Source of the DNA: Marinomonas sp. UCMA 3892
Lineage (GTDB): Bacteria; Pseudomonadota; Gammaproteobacteria; Pseudomonadales; Marinomonadaceae
Direction of reading: 5' to 3'
DNA: 64,000 bases
Assembly (NCBI RefSeq): GCF_012726345.1
Contig: NZ_PTXN01000012.1
Coordinates: 90,841-154,840 of the forward strand
The notes beneath the pieces are model-generated. The model had not been told where the DNA came from, did not search any database, and saw only the letters and a program-made list of their open reading frames with translations. The position numbers and the translations under genes are program-made. Positions 42,156 through 51,709 of the stretch are shown here, piece after piece. Each line of letters begins with the position of its first letter. The first letter of the stretch is position 1.

Positions 42156-43709
42156 TTGAAAAAACACAATTTGGTATCACGCCTTGAGCTTGTAAACATT
42201 ACCAAACAGTATCCTGGCTGCCTTGCTAACGACAACATCAGCATAACGCTGATGCCAGGTGAAATTCATGCTCTGTTAGGAGAAAATGGCGCCGGAAAAA
42301 GCACTTTGGTAAAAACCATTTATGGCGTTGTCGCCCCAGATAAGGGCGATATCATTTGGGATGGTAAGGAAGTGAATATTAAATCGCCATCCATTGCCCG
42401 TGATTTAGGTATTGGGATGGTATTTCAGCACTTTTCTTTATTTGAAACGTTGACAGTTAGCCAGAATATAGAATTGTGTTTAAGTAAAACTCAGTTAAAT
42501 AAAATTGGGGATTTAGCAGCAAGAATTACTCAGCTTTCTGAAGAGTATGGTTTAAACGTTAATCCAAGCCGATACGTACATTCATTGTCCATTGGAGAAA
42601 GACAGCGTGTTGAAATCATGCGCTGCCTGGTTCAATCGGTGAAACTGCTTATATTAGATGAACCTACTTCCGTTCTCACACCACAAGAAGTCTCAGGGCT
42701 GTTTGGCGTCTTGCGCACTCTGTCAGAGGAAGGTTGCAGTATTCTATTTATTAGCCACAAACTTCATGAAGTGACGGAAATTTGCCACAAAGCGACCATA
42801 TTACGTGGAGGAAAAGTGGTCGAGACTTGCGTGCCAAACGAGGAAACGCCAGCGTCTATTGCCAAAATGATGGTTGGCGATCTTGCTGAGCAAGATGCAG
42901 GCTACGCAAAAAGAGAAGGCACCAAACGCGCTTTTAATGTTGAAAATTTATCACTCCCAGCCAAGCAACCTTTTGGCACATCTCTAAAGAACATCAATTT
43001 TGAATTAAAGTCTGGCGAAATTCTCGGCATTGCTGGCGTTGCCGGTAATGGTCAAGACGAGTTAATGGCGATTATCAGCGGTGAAGATGAACGTAATGTA
43101 AAAAACAGCTTATCACTCGGCAGCTTAGACATTGGTCATTTACACGCCGGTGAACGTCGTAAGCTTGGCATGGCCTACGTCCCTGAGGAACGATTAGGTC
43201 GAGGAGCTGTTCCAGATATGAGTCTGACAGAAAACACTTTATTGACTCACAGTGATGGCTTCGTAAAAAAAGGCTTAGTGGAATGGCAAAGCATTAAAGA
43301 ATACACCTCAGCACTTATCGCTAAATACAAAGTCAAATGCCATGGCGAGTTCTCAGAAGCCAAAAGCTTAAGTGGTGGCAACTTACAAAAATTCATTATG
43401 GGACGAGAAATAGGACAAAGCCCTCAAGTGCTTATCTGCGCACATCCGACCTGGGGGGTAGACGTTGGTGCGGCACTCGCCATTCATCAAGCCTTACTAG
43501 AGCTTCGTGATCAAGGCGCTGCTATTTTGCTTATTTCTGAAGATATAGATGAATTATTTTTATTAGCTGATCGAATGGCTGCCGTTTGCGATGGACACTT
43601 ATCTCCAGTAGTAAGAACAGAAGCAACTAACATAGACCAAATAGGACAATGGATGGCAGGAACTTTCATTAATAACTCATCGCTTCACACTCAAGAGGCC
43701 AAGGCATGA
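42156..43709 (+). CDS. ABC importer ATP-binding protein, purine nucleoside type
   Basis: 517 residues with two fused ATPase domains: first Walker A GENGAGKST (about 41-49) with signature LSIGERQRVEI, second GVAGNGQDEL (a degenerate P loop, normal in this family) with LSGGNLQKFIMGRE. Such YufO/NupO-type ATPases drive uptake of purine nucleosides together with two permeases and a BMP lipoprotein. The start is a TTG with AAGGTG 8 nt upstream. Overlaps the first permease by 4 nt. Confidence 0.9.
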   Translation: MKKHNLVSRLELVNITKQYPGCLANDNISITLMPGEIHALLGENGAGKSTLVKTIYGVVAPDKGDIIWDGKEVNIKSPSIARDLGIGMVFQHFSLFETLTVSQNIELCLSKTQLNKIGDLAARITQLSEEYGLNVNPSRYVHSLSIGERQRVEIMRCLVQSVKLLILDEPTSVLTPQEVSGLFGVLRTLSEEGCSILFISHKLHEVTEICHKATILRGGKVVETCVPNEETPASIAKMMVGDLAEQDAGYAKREGTKRAFNVENLSLPAKQPFGTSLKNINFELKSGEILGIAGVAGNGQDELMAIISGEDERNVKNSLSLGSLDIGHLHAGERRKLGMAYVPEERLGRGAVPDMSLTENTLLTHSDGFVKKGLVEWQSIKEYTSALIAKYKVKCHGEFSEAKSLSGGNLQKFIMGREIGQSPQVLICAHPTWGVDVGAALAIHQALLELRDQGAAILLISEDIDELFLLADRMAAVCDGHLSPVVRTEATNIDQIGQWMAGTFINNSSLHTQEAKA

Positions 43710-44773
43710 TCCGCATTCAAGCTCGTACCGAGCCAAGCTCATTAATGAAAGTAGCCTCGCCACTGCTTGCTATCGTATTAACGTTAATTTTCGGCTGCAT
43801 TCTTTTTTCGGCCATTGGTAAATCACCTTCACAAGCCTTGCATGTGCTGCTGATTGCTCCATTAGCTGACAGTTATAACATTGGTGAAATGTTCGTCAAA
43901 ATGGGGCCATTACTACTTTGTGCCGTTGGTTTATCTCTATGCTATCGAGCCAACATGTGGAATATCGGCGCGGAAGGACAATTACTTGCTGGCGCATTGG
44001 GTGGCTCTGCGATGGCGCTTTACTTTATCGATTCAGAGTCCGCTTTTGCCCTACCCATCACACTATTAGCCGGCGTAGCTTCTGGCATGATTTGGGCTGC
44101 CATTCCCACTTTTTTAAAGTTACGTTTTAACTCGAACTTAATTTTAACCACCATCATGTTTAATTACATCGCCTTGTACCTGCTTATTTGGGCTGTACAC
44201 GGACCTTTAAGAGACCCTCAAGGCTTTGGTTTCCCTGAGTCTGCAATGTTTGCTGACTCAACATTATTACCAACCCTATTTGAGAGCAGCCGAATTCATC
44301 TTGGTGTCGCTTTCTCTGTTGTGTCTGCTTTTATTGCTTGGTTCATTTTGAGCAAATCCCATCTTGGTTTTCAAATTAGAGTCTTTGGGTCCGATGAACC
44401 AGCAGCGAGATACGCTGGGTTTAGTAGTAAAAAACTAAGTTGGTTTGTTATGTTATTTGCTGGTGCATTAGCTGGGCTAGCCGGTGTCAGTGAAACAACA
44501 GGACCAATAGGACAATTGGTACCCAATGTGTCACCAGGATACGGTTACTCAGCGATTATTGTAGCCTACTTGGGAAGGCTACATCCTCTTGGCGCTATAC
44601 TAGCGGCAGTTTTTATGGCCGTACTTTATATGGGTGGCGATTTAGCTCAAATTGAAATGGGCATTCCCGTTGCAGTGGTCAGCATGTTTCAAGGCGTTTT
44701 ATTGTTCTTTCTTTTGGCGTGTGATTTTTTCATTAACAATCGACTCACCTTATCCAACCAAGCGACAAACTAG
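43706..44773 (+). CDS. ABC importer permease, YufP/NupP type
   Basis: 355 residues, about nine membrane helices. Conserved FVKMGPLLLCAVGLSLCYRANMWNIGAEGQLLAGALG at 64-100 marks the BPD_transp_2 family and the region after it joins to the ATPase. ATGA overlap with the ATPase gene. 10 bp from the second permease. Confidence 0.9.
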   Translation: MIRIQARTEPSSLMKVASPLLAIVLTLIFGCILFSAIGKSPSQALHVLLIAPLADSYNIGEMFVKMGPLLLCAVGLSLCYRANMWNIGAEGQLLAGALGGSAMALYFIDSESAFALPITLLAGVASGMIWAAIPTFLKLRFNSNLILTTIMFNYIALYLLIWAVHGPLRDPQGFGFPESAMFADSTLLPTLFESSRIHLGVAFSVVSAFIAWFILSKSHLGFQIRVFGSDEPAARYAGFSSKKLSWFVMLFAGALAGLAGVSETTGPIGQLVPNVSPGYGYSAIIVAYLGRLHPLGAILAAVFMAVLYMGGDLAQIEMGIPVAVVSMFQGVLLFFLLACDFFINNRLTLSNQATN

Positions 44774-44782
44774 GAGATTATT

Positions 44783-45715
44783 TTGGACTCAGATCTAATT
44801 GTACAAATATTGTTTGCCGCTGTAAAAACCGGCACGCCACTGCTTTTCATCGCCTTAGGCGAGGTAATTTGTGAAAAATCAGGCGTGTTAAACCTAGGCC
44901 AAGAAGGCATGATGCTAATGGGTGCGGTGGTTGGATTTTTAGCCGCTTACGGCACAGGGAGCGCGGGTTTAGGCGTTCTAGCCGCCATGATAATGGGTTG
45001 CGTAATGAGCCTAATCTTTGCAGTTCTTGTCCTTCATCTTGGTGCAAATCAAGTGGCAACTGGCCTTGCCTTAACCATCTTCGGCACTGGATTAAGCGCT
45101 TTTATTGGCTCGGGTGTGGTTGGTCAAACCATTCAAGGCTTCCAACCTATCGCCATTCCATTGCTGTCTGACATCCCGTTTATTGGCAAGATTTTGTTTA
45201 GTCATGACATATTGGTGTATTCCTCTTTTGCAATGACCTTTGCACTTATGTTTGTGGTCAACAAAACCCGAATTGGACTAACACTTAAAGCCGTTGGTGA
45301 AAACCCTCATGCAGCCAACGCCATTGGCATAAAAGTGCTAAGGGTTCGCTACTTAGCCGTTATGTTTGGTGGTGTAATGGCAGGTATTTCTGGTGCTTAT
45401 ATGTCCTTGGTGTATACACCAATGTGGGTAGAAAACATGACAGCGGGACGAGGCTGGATCGCACTTGCTTTGGTCGTTTTCGCTTCATGGCGTGTTGGTC
45501 GAATTATGTTAGGTGCTTATCTCTTCGGTTTGGCCAGTATTATGCATTTAGTTCTTCAAGGTTTGGGTTGGTCTATTTCACCAAACTTACTCGCCATGTT
45601 GCCGTATGTAGCAACGGTGGCTGTTATGGTTATCATCAGCGCAGACAAGTTTAAAGAGAAATTATTGGCTCCTAGAGCACTAGGAAAACCTTTTGATCCA
45701 AGACAAATGGCCTGA
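44783..45715 (+). CDS. ABC importer permease, YufQ/NupQ type
   Basis: 310 residues, about eight membrane helices, with LFIALGEVICEKSGVLNLGQEGMMLMGAVVG at 23-53, the matching BPD_transp_2 block of the second permease. It starts at a TTG (44783) with AGGAG 6 nt upstream. The pair forms the heterodimeric channel. Confidence 0.9.
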   Translation: MDSDLIVQILFAAVKTGTPLLFIALGEVICEKSGVLNLGQEGMMLMGAVVGFLAAYGTGSAGLGVLAAMIMGCVMSLIFAVLVLHLGANQVATGLALTIFGTGLSAFIGSGVVGQTIQGFQPIAIPLLSDIPFIGKILFSHDILVYSSFAMTFALMFVVNKTRIGLTLKAVGENPHAANAIGIKVLRVRYLAVMFGGVMAGISGAYMSLVYTPMWVENMTAGRGWIALALVVFASWRVGRIMLGAYLFGLASIMHLVLQGLGWSISPNLLAMLPYVATVAVMVIISADKFKEKLLAPRALGKPFDPRQMA

Positions 45716-45772
45716 TTTTAAATAAAAATTTAAACATTAAATAAAACGCCCTCGGGCACAAAGGAGCAAGCA

Positions 45773-46840
45773 ATGAAACTTAAAAGTTTACTGGTAAGTC
45801 TAGGGCTTTTAGCCGGAGCAAGTATTGCTCAAGCAGAAGAACCATTAAAAGTGGGTTTTGTCTATGTAGGGCCAGTGGGTGATTTAGGCTGGAGTTACGA
45901 ACATGATATGGGCAGAAAAGGCTTAGAAGAATATTTTGGCGACAAAGTAAAAACCACTTACGTTGAGAACGTTCCAGAAGGTGCGGATGCTGAACGAGTT
46001 ATTACTCAACTAGCTAAAGCAGGTAATGACCTGATCTTCACCACATCTTTTGGTTTTATGAACCCGACGGTGAAAGTTGCAAAACGCTTTCCTAAAGTGA
46101 AGTTTGAACATGCTACAGGTTACAAGCTTGATAAAAACTTAGGTACTTATGTTCTTCGCACTTATGAAGGCCGTTACATCTCTGGTGTAACAGCAGGCAT
46201 GATGACAAAAACTAATACTATTGGTTATATTGGCTCCTTCCCAATTCCAGAAGTTATTCGAGATATCAACGCCGCTTACATGGGCGCCAAAAGTGTTAAC
46301 CCTGATGTAAAAATGAAAATTGTTTGGGCAAACACTTGGTACGATCCAGGTAAAGAAACCGACGCTGCAAACGCGCTAATGGACCAAGGCGTAGACGTCA
46401 TGCTACAGCACACAGACAGCCCTGCGCCTCTAATTGCTGCTGAAAAACGTGGTTTACGTGCTATCGGCCAAGCTTCAGATCAAAGCAAGTTTGCCCCTAA
46501 TGCACACATTTTTTCTGTACGTGACAACTGGGCACCTTACTACATCAAAGAAGTTCAAGCTGTAATGGATGGCACTTGGAAATCTCAAGATTTCTGGGGT
46601 GGATTTCACGATGACATGCTAACTCTAGCTTCAATTAACCCGAACCTTCCTAAAGATGTTCGCGCTAAGATTGATGCCACATTAGCAGCAATCAAGTCTG
46701 GCGAATTCAAACCATTCACAGGTCCAATCAAGGATAATAAAGGCAATGTTGCCGTTCCTGCTAACCATTCGTTAACAGATCAAGAGCTTGCTCAAGTTAA
46801 CTGGTATGTTGAAGGTATCACAGACGAAATTCCCCACTAA
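45773..46840 (+). CDS. BMP-family substrate-binding protein
   Basis: 355 residues with a signal peptide (cut after AQA at 22). No lipobox Cys is present at the cut, so it is probably a free periplasmic protein, unlike TmpC-type lipoproteins. LKVGFVYVGPVGDLGWSYEHD matches the Med/BMP family, whose members bind purine nucleosides. AAAGGAG precedes the ATG by 6 nt. The gene is 57 bp after the permease and 160 bp before the deaminase. Confidence 0.88.
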   Translation: MKLKSLLVSLGLLAGASIAQAEEPLKVGFVYVGPVGDLGWSYEHDMGRKGLEEYFGDKVKTTYVENVPEGADAERVITQLAKAGNDLIFTTSFGFMNPTVKVAKRFPKVKFEHATGYKLDKNLGTYVLRTYEGRYISGVTAGMMTKTNTIGYIGSFPIPEVIRDINAAYMGAKSVNPDVKMKIVWANTWYDPGKETDAANALMDQGVDVMLQHTDSPAPLIAAEKRGLRAIGQASDQSKFAPNAHIFSVRDNWAPYYIKEVQAVMDGTWKSQDFWGGFHDDMLTLASINPNLPKDVRAKIDATLAAIKSGEFKPFTGPIKDNKGNVAVPANHSLTDQELAQVNWYVEGITDEIPH

Positions 46841-46864
46841 CCTCTGCATTCCTATATTTTTTTA

Positions 46865-46891
46865 TATACGGCCAGCTCTGCTGGCTGTATA
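46865..46891 (+). terminator. Strong hairpin after the binding-protein gene
   Basis: A 12-bp stem (46865-46876 with 46880-46891, one G-T pair) with a 3-base loop lies 25 bp past the stop. There is no T run directly after it (ATTCCCC), so it is a poor intrinsic terminator and may act as an mRNA-stabilising or attenuating structure that raises binding protein over deaminase. Confidence 0.45.
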
Positions 46892-47001
46892 TTCCCCAGC
46901 TTTTTAAACAGCCATCCTAGAAACACAGCCAGTCATTCTTTTTCATCTGCGTTTTTATCGTTATATTTAAGAATCCAAGGCAAGCATCAAAAGGTAAAAT
47001 T

Positions 47002-48009
47002 ATGGAAACTCTGATCGAACTATCAAAGAAAATGCCCAAGACCGAGCTTCATTTGCACATTGAAGGTACCTTTGAGCCAGAGCAGATGTTTGCCATAGCA
47101 CAACGCAATCAGGTTGAATTGAAATACAGTACAGTAGACGCCTTAAAAGCGGCCTATCAATTCACCAACCTACAAGACTTCTTAGACCTTTATTACCAAG
47201 GCATGTCGGTGCTTCTTCACGAAGCTGATTTTTATGACCTTACGATGGCGTATTTAGAAAAGGTCCACAGTGAAAATGTCGTCCATGTCGAGATCTTTTT
47301 TGACCCTCAGGGTCATTTATCTCGTGGGGTTAGCTTTGATGTTCAAATCCAAGGCATCTATAAGGCCCTTCAAGATGCAGAGAAAAAGTGGGGCATGACA
47401 TCCAAGCTAATCATGTCTTTCTTAAGGCATTTAAGTGAAGAAAGTGCATTTGAAACCCTTGAATTAGCAAAGCCTCACCTAAAATGGATTGATGGTATTG
47501 GTTTAGACAGTTCGGAAGTAGGACACCCTCCTGAAAAATTCTTACGCGTGTTCGAAGCTTGCAAGAATCTTGGACTGAAGGTAACGGCACATGCTGGCGA
47601 AGAAGGACCTCCAGACTACGTTTGGCAAGCAATTGAGCAAATCGGCGTAGATAGGATCGATCATGGCAACAGAGCGTTAGAAGACAACAAACTCATCGAA
47701 GCTATTAAGCAACGTAACCTAACACTAACTGTTTGCCCGCTTTCTAATTTGAAACTTTGTGTCGTTAATGACATGAAAAATCACCCGATAAAAAACATGT
47801 TAGCGCTCGGCTTAAATGCAACAGTAAATTCAGATGATCCGGCCTATTTTGGTGGCTATATGAATGATAACTATGCCTCATTAATTAATGGCACTAGAAT
47901 CAGCAAAGAAGAATTATTTCAATTAGCTAAAAATGGTATCACTGGTAGTTGGATGGAAGACCATCTCAAAGAGCTGCATTTGAAGCAACTTCACGCTCTT
48001 TTTGCGTAA
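47002..48009 (+). CDS. Adenine deaminase (adenosine deaminase-like, Aah1/PA0148 type)
   Basis: 335 residues of the amidohydrolase superfamily. Metal ligands His17 and His19 (ELHLHIEGT), His197 and Glu200 (AHAGEE), Asp278 (NSDDPAYF). The segment GIGLDSSEVGHPPEKFLRVF with GHPP matches the adenine deaminase subgroup, where true adenosine deaminases differ; substrate assignment between adenine and adenosine is moderately sure. It converts adenine to hypoxanthine for salvage or nitrogen. Context: it follows a purine nucleoside importer. Confidence 0.85.
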   Translation: METLIELSKKMPKTELHLHIEGTFEPEQMFAIAQRNQVELKYSTVDALKAAYQFTNLQDFLDLYYQGMSVLLHEADFYDLTMAYLEKVHSENVVHVEIFFDPQGHLSRGVSFDVQIQGIYKALQDAEKKWGMTSKLIMSFLRHLSEESAFETLELAKPHLKWIDGIGLDSSEVGHPPEKFLRVFEACKNLGLKVTAHAGEEGPPDYVWQAIEQIGVDRIDHGNRALEDNKLIEAIKQRNLTLTVCPLSNLKLCVVNDMKNHPIKNMLALGLNATVNSDDPAYFGGYMNDNYASLINGTRISKEELFQLAKNGITGSWMEDHLKELHLKQLHALFA

Positions 48010-48046
48010 GTCATTTATTACCCTTTGATAACACATGGATTAAATT

Positions 48047-48072
48047 GAGTGATTGAGTTGATCACTCTTTTT
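48047..48072 (+). terminator. Intrinsic terminator after the deaminase
   Basis: GAGTGAT (48047-48053) pairs with ATCACTC (48061-48067) and is followed by TTTTT. Confidence 0.7.
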
Positions 48073-48086
48073 AGTCGATGTGATAA
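48058..48086 (+). promoter_or_regulatory. Probable promoter of the DUF2750 gene
   Basis: TTGATC (48058-48063) and TGATAA (48081-48086) are 17 bp apart and 38 bp before the ATG at 48124. The -35 box overlaps the terminator stem. Confidence 0.4.
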
Positions 48087-48123
48087 GATCGCGTTTTTTA
48101 TATTACAGAATTGAGCCAACCGC

Positions 48124-48492
48124 ATGTCAAACCCAATCCTTCTTGATGATACTTTCTACCGCTTACCTAGTAGCGAGCGCTATGACCATGTTTTGAGCCT
48201 TGTAAAAAAAGGCACTTCTGTATGGACGCTTGCTGATGCTGAAGGCTGTTTGATCATAGATCTTGGTAGCGACAAAGTATTACCAATTTGGCCTGCTGAA
48301 GCCTTAGCAATCGCTTGGGGTGAAAAAGAGTATCAAGGGTTCAATAGCCTAGAAATTAACGCAGCAGATTGGGCCGAGAAGTGGCTACCAGGTATGCAAG
48401 GGGATGGGTTCTCTGTTGGTGTAGCGCCCAATCTTGCTGGTGAATGCATTGTTTCCTCCGCAGAAGAACATGCAATTGACCTCAAAAGCTAG
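48124..48492 (+). CDS. DUF2750 family protein
   Basis: 122 residues matching DUF2750: short helix, ERYDHVLSLVKKGTSVWTLADAEGCLII, then LPIWPAEALAIAWGEKEYQGF and WLPGMQGDGFSVGVAPN. No signal or membrane helix. Function unknown; other members include immunity-type or cytosolic proteins. It has its own promoter. Confidence 0.75.
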   Translation: MSNPILLDDTFYRLPSSERYDHVLSLVKKGTSVWTLADAEGCLIIDLGSDKVLPIWPAEALAIAWGEKEYQGFNSLEINAADWAEKWLPGMQGDGFSVGVAPNLAGECIVSSAEEHAIDLKS

Positions 48493-48515
48493 TAGTAATT
48501 ACTGATACAAGCGCC

Positions 48516-49013
48516 ATGTATTTTGAATTAAAGAGCCCAAAATTAAAAAGCCATAGAAACAAACTCACACAGTTCGCTGTGTGCGTTGGTCTGTTTGCCG
48601 TTTTGCTTATTTATTTTGGTCCGCTGTTCTCGCAAATAAGCCATGCACTTTCGTCCCAGCCAACCATGACATCAATGTCTATGGAAAGCATGGAGATGAA
48701 AACTATGGATATGCTAGGGCATGACCATGCAAAAATGCTTTCCGAGCAAGCAGATAGTAAGCAAAAACGAGTAAGCTCTGCACATATTAGTCACCACGGG
48801 CATCACGCACACGGTGAAAGCGCTAATTTATTAGAAGCCTGCGGTTATTGTTCCCTGCTCTTCCATCTAAACTGGATTGACGCGAAAACCTTCGAGCTTA
48901 TTCCACTATTACAAAGCCGTTACCCAAACATGGTAACAGCAACTATTTCGCACAAATATCATGTGCCCTTCACCTCACTCCTACCCAGAGCGCCACCAGT
49001 AATTTCGGTCTAA
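48516..49013 (+). CDS. DUF2946 protein with Met/His-rich segment
   Basis: 165 residues with an N-terminal membrane helix (about 20-37) and an ACGYCSLLFHL pattern at about 109-119, typical of DUF2946. Between them is a Met-rich stretch (MTSMSMESMEMKTMDM at 49-64) and a His-rich stretch (ISHHGHHAHGE at about 91-101), both likely metal binding, as in periplasmic copper handling. Its neighbour is a PepSY protein with its own His/Met cluster. Confidence 0.8.
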   Translation: MYFELKSPKLKSHRNKLTQFAVCVGLFAVLLIYFGPLFSQISHALSSQPTMTSMSMESMEMKTMDMLGHDHAKMLSEQADSKQKRVSSAHISHHGHHAHGESANLLEACGYCSLLFHLNWIDAKTFELIPLLQSRYPNMVTATISHKYHVPFTSLLPRAPPVISV

Positions 49014-49169
49014 TTAGTACCATAACTTATATCAAAAAAAAACGACGCTGCCCTATTCAGAATCAAAACTGAACAGATATTTATGCGCGCGTCTTTCATG
49101 ATGATAGAAAAGTCAGATTTTCACTCAGAGTGCGTTATTTTGCCCTTTTCTATAAGACGAGAAATTACA

Positions 49170-50564
49170 ATGTCGACAAAAACGAATAACAAGGCATCCG
49201 AATCTTCTTCAAATGCGATGCTACTTTTAATTACACGACTGCATTTTTATATTGGCCTTTTCATAGGCCCATTCATCTTTGTAGCGGCTCTCACGGGAAC
49301 TATTTATGTGATTACGCCACAAATTGAAAATGCCATCTACAAAGATGTACTTACAACACAAAGCGTGGGCGAAAACCAGCCTTTGTCCCAACAAATTGCA
49401 GTAGCTAAGTCTCAGCTAACAAAAGATCTGACCCTATTCGCTGTTCGCCCAGCCCCAGAAAAAGGTGATACAACACGCGTGATGTTTCTTGATAAAGAGG
49501 CTGAGCTATCTGGTGCTAGAGCAATATTTATTGATCCAGTCACACTTGAAGTGACAGGCAACTTACCTGTTTACGGTACAAGCGGTGTATTACCCTTTAG
49601 AACGACCATAGACTTTATGCATCGCCAATTGCTCTTGGGAGAATTCGGTCGCTATTACAGTGAGCTTGCCGCATCTTGGCTTTGGATTGCTGCACTGGGT
49701 GGACTTTTCCTTTGGTACAAGGGGGGCAAGAAAAACAAAGCAGAATTTGCGAGCAAAACAGAGCATCTGCGTAAGCGCCGCCGCCATTATCAAGTTGGTC
49801 TTTGCCTTTTTGTTGGTCTGATCTTTGTCTCTATTACGGGATTAACTTGGTCAAAATGGGCTGGCGATAACATTAGTACTTTGCGCAATAGCATTGGCTG
49901 GATAACGCCTTCAGTCTCACAAGACCTGACAACTATAGATCACAATATGATGATGTCAGATGAGCATGCAGATCATCTAGATCATTCAAATCATCACAAC
50001 ATGCAGACAAAGAAGCAAACGGCGGAAAAATTTGAAAATATTGATGCTCTGTTTGATGGTGTACTCAAGGCAGCAAGAGACGCAGGAATTGATGCCAATA
50101 AGCTAGAAATAAGACCTTCATCAACAAAAGACAAAGCATGGCGAGTAAGTGAGATCGATCGGTCATGGCCGACTCAAGTAGACAGTGTCGCAGTTGATGC
50201 TAGCACTATGACTGTCACCAGTCGTGCCGATTTTGCCACCTTCCCTATTGTTGCCAAGCTGATTCGCTGGGGCATTGATGCTCACATGGGTGTTTTGTTT
50301 GGTGTTGTAAACCAAATAATACTGACGGCATTTGGCTTATCTCTATGCTTCATGATTATTTGGGGTTACAGAATGTGGTGGATTCGCCGCCCGCAGGCCG
50401 GATCAACCTCTAAACCATTATTGCAAGCATGGGCAAGATTGACTGGTTTACAAAAAATAATCACCGTACTAATCGCTATTGCACTGGGTATAAGCATGCC
50501 AGTTATGGGCGTTAGCTTACTCGTCTTTTTATTAATTGATGTTTATCGCTGGAAGCGTCAATAA
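49170..50564 (+). CDS. PepSY-associated membrane protein
   Basis: 464 residues from the ATG at 49170; the reading from 49083 adds an unlikely 29 residues. Four to five membrane helices, with the family N terminus LITRLHFYIGLFIGPFIFVAALTGTIYVITPQIE and PepSY repeats in the periplasmic loops. Its large loop carries DEHADHLDHSNHHNMQ (about 268-283), a probable metal site. PepSY_TM proteins often act in iron or copper uptake, as siderophore reductases. No TonB receptor lies in this window. Confidence 0.82.
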   Translation: MSTKTNNKASESSSNAMLLLITRLHFYIGLFIGPFIFVAALTGTIYVITPQIENAIYKDVLTTQSVGENQPLSQQIAVAKSQLTKDLTLFAVRPAPEKGDTTRVMFLDKEAELSGARAIFIDPVTLEVTGNLPVYGTSGVLPFRTTIDFMHRQLLLGEFGRYYSELAASWLWIAALGGLFLWYKGGKKNKAEFASKTEHLRKRRRHYQVGLCLFVGLIFVSITGLTWSKWAGDNISTLRNSIGWITPSVSQDLTTIDHNMMMSDEHADHLDHSNHHNMQTKKQTAEKFENIDALFDGVLKAARDAGIDANKLEIRPSSTKDKAWRVSEIDRSWPTQVDSVAVDASTMTVTSRADFATFPIVAKLIRWGIDAHMGVLFGVVNQIILTAFGLSLCFMIIWGYRMWWIRRPQAGSTSKPLLQAWARLTGLQKIITVLIAIALGISMPVMGVSLLVFLLIDVYRWKRQ

Positions 50565-50582
50565 CTTTATTTCTAACAGCCC

Positions 50583-50619
50583 AATATTCATCGAGCTTAT
50601 TATAGGCTCGATGAATATT
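50583..50619 (+). terminator. Long inverted repeat after the PepSY gene
   Basis: A 14-bp perfect stem (50583-50596 with 50606-50619) with a 9-base loop and TTTCTCAC after it. Likely a terminator or transcript-end structure. Confidence 0.6.
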
Positions 50620-50738
50620 TCTCACCTTGACGCCTAATTTTCCCTGCGAATACACCTAATGTTGGCTTTTTCTGGCCTCTTGTCTTGTTATCAGTAAAAT
50701 ACGTGCTCTTATTTCATCACCATCAGAATACGTATTTT

Positions 50739-51695
50739 ATGGACACGCAGTCACTAGCAACACTTACAGAACATCTTTTTAACAAACTAGCTCAAACACC
50801 AAATGGCGTGCAGCGACTATTCCATGGTCGAGGCCGCTGCTTTCCTGGACTAGAACAGATCACTGTCGATTGGCTAGAAGGACAGGTTCTCGTTTCTCTT
50901 TTCAAAGAACCAACTGCTGATGAACTAGACAAACTCAATGAAGAAATCATCACTTGGACAAGTAGAACTGAATGGAATGATCACAAAGCACAATCGCTAT
51001 TACTTCAGCACCGAAGCCGTGAACGAAGCCCGACTGAATGCCTCTGGGGAAATTATCAAGAGCAGCAGATCGTTAACGAAGAAGGTCTACTTTTCCAACT
51101 CGATCTAGGCAAGAATCAGAACTCTGGTCTTTTTCTAGATATGCGATACGGACGACGCTGGGTAAAAGAAAACAGCCAACACAAACGCGTACTCAATCTA
51201 TTTGCTTATACCTGTGGCTTCTCTGTCGCAGCCATAACAGGTGGTGCAGATTTTGTGGTTAATCTAGATATGGCGAAAGCCGTACTTAGTCGCGGCAGAG
51301 AAAATCACAGGCTCAACCAACATGATTTAAGCTGTGTGAAGTTTTTCGCCCATGACATTTTCAAATCTTGGGGAAAAATCAAAAAATATGGCGAATATGA
51401 CCTTATCATCATAGATCCGCCGACATTTCAGCGCGGCAGCTTTGCGCTAACTAAAGATTATCAAAAAATATTACGACGCTTACCTGAGTTATTGGCTGAA
51501 AATGGTCAAGTACTTGCTTGTGTCAACGATCCAAGTATCCCTGCGCAATTTTTAATTGATGGCATGCGTGAAGAAGCTCCAACTTTAGCGTTTCAATACC
51601 GACTTGATAATCCACCAGAGTTTTTGGATATCGACATAGAAAGTGGTTTAAAAGCGCTCATATTTCAGAAAACACCTGATGAAGAAATTAACTAA
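50739..51695 (+). CDS. Class I SAM-dependent methyltransferase, RlmK/RlmI-like
   Basis: 318 residues from the ATG at 50739 (no good site for 50685). It has the RlmI/K signature: SAM site LNLFAYTCGFSVAA at about 151-164, NLDMAKAVLSRGRENHRLN and the catalytic IIIDPPTFQRGSF block, where DPPT/S is typical of m5C or guanine 23S rRNA methyltransferases. There is no PUA domain visible, unlike RlmI. RNA substrate inferred. 14 bp before a small gene at 51710. Confidence 0.82.
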   Translation: MDTQSLATLTEHLFNKLAQTPNGVQRLFHGRGRCFPGLEQITVDWLEGQVLVSLFKEPTADELDKLNEEIITWTSRTEWNDHKAQSLLLQHRSRERSPTECLWGNYQEQQIVNEEGLLFQLDLGKNQNSGLFLDMRYGRRWVKENSQHKRVLNLFAYTCGFSVAAITGGADFVVNLDMAKAVLSRGRENHRLNQHDLSCVKFFAHDIFKSWGKIKKYGEYDLIIIDPPTFQRGSFALTKDYQKILRRLPELLAENGQVLACVNDPSIPAQFLIDGMREEAPTLAFQYRLDNPPEFLDIDIESGLKALIFQKTPDEEIN

Positions 51696-51709
51696 TTAAG
51701 GAAATCACA

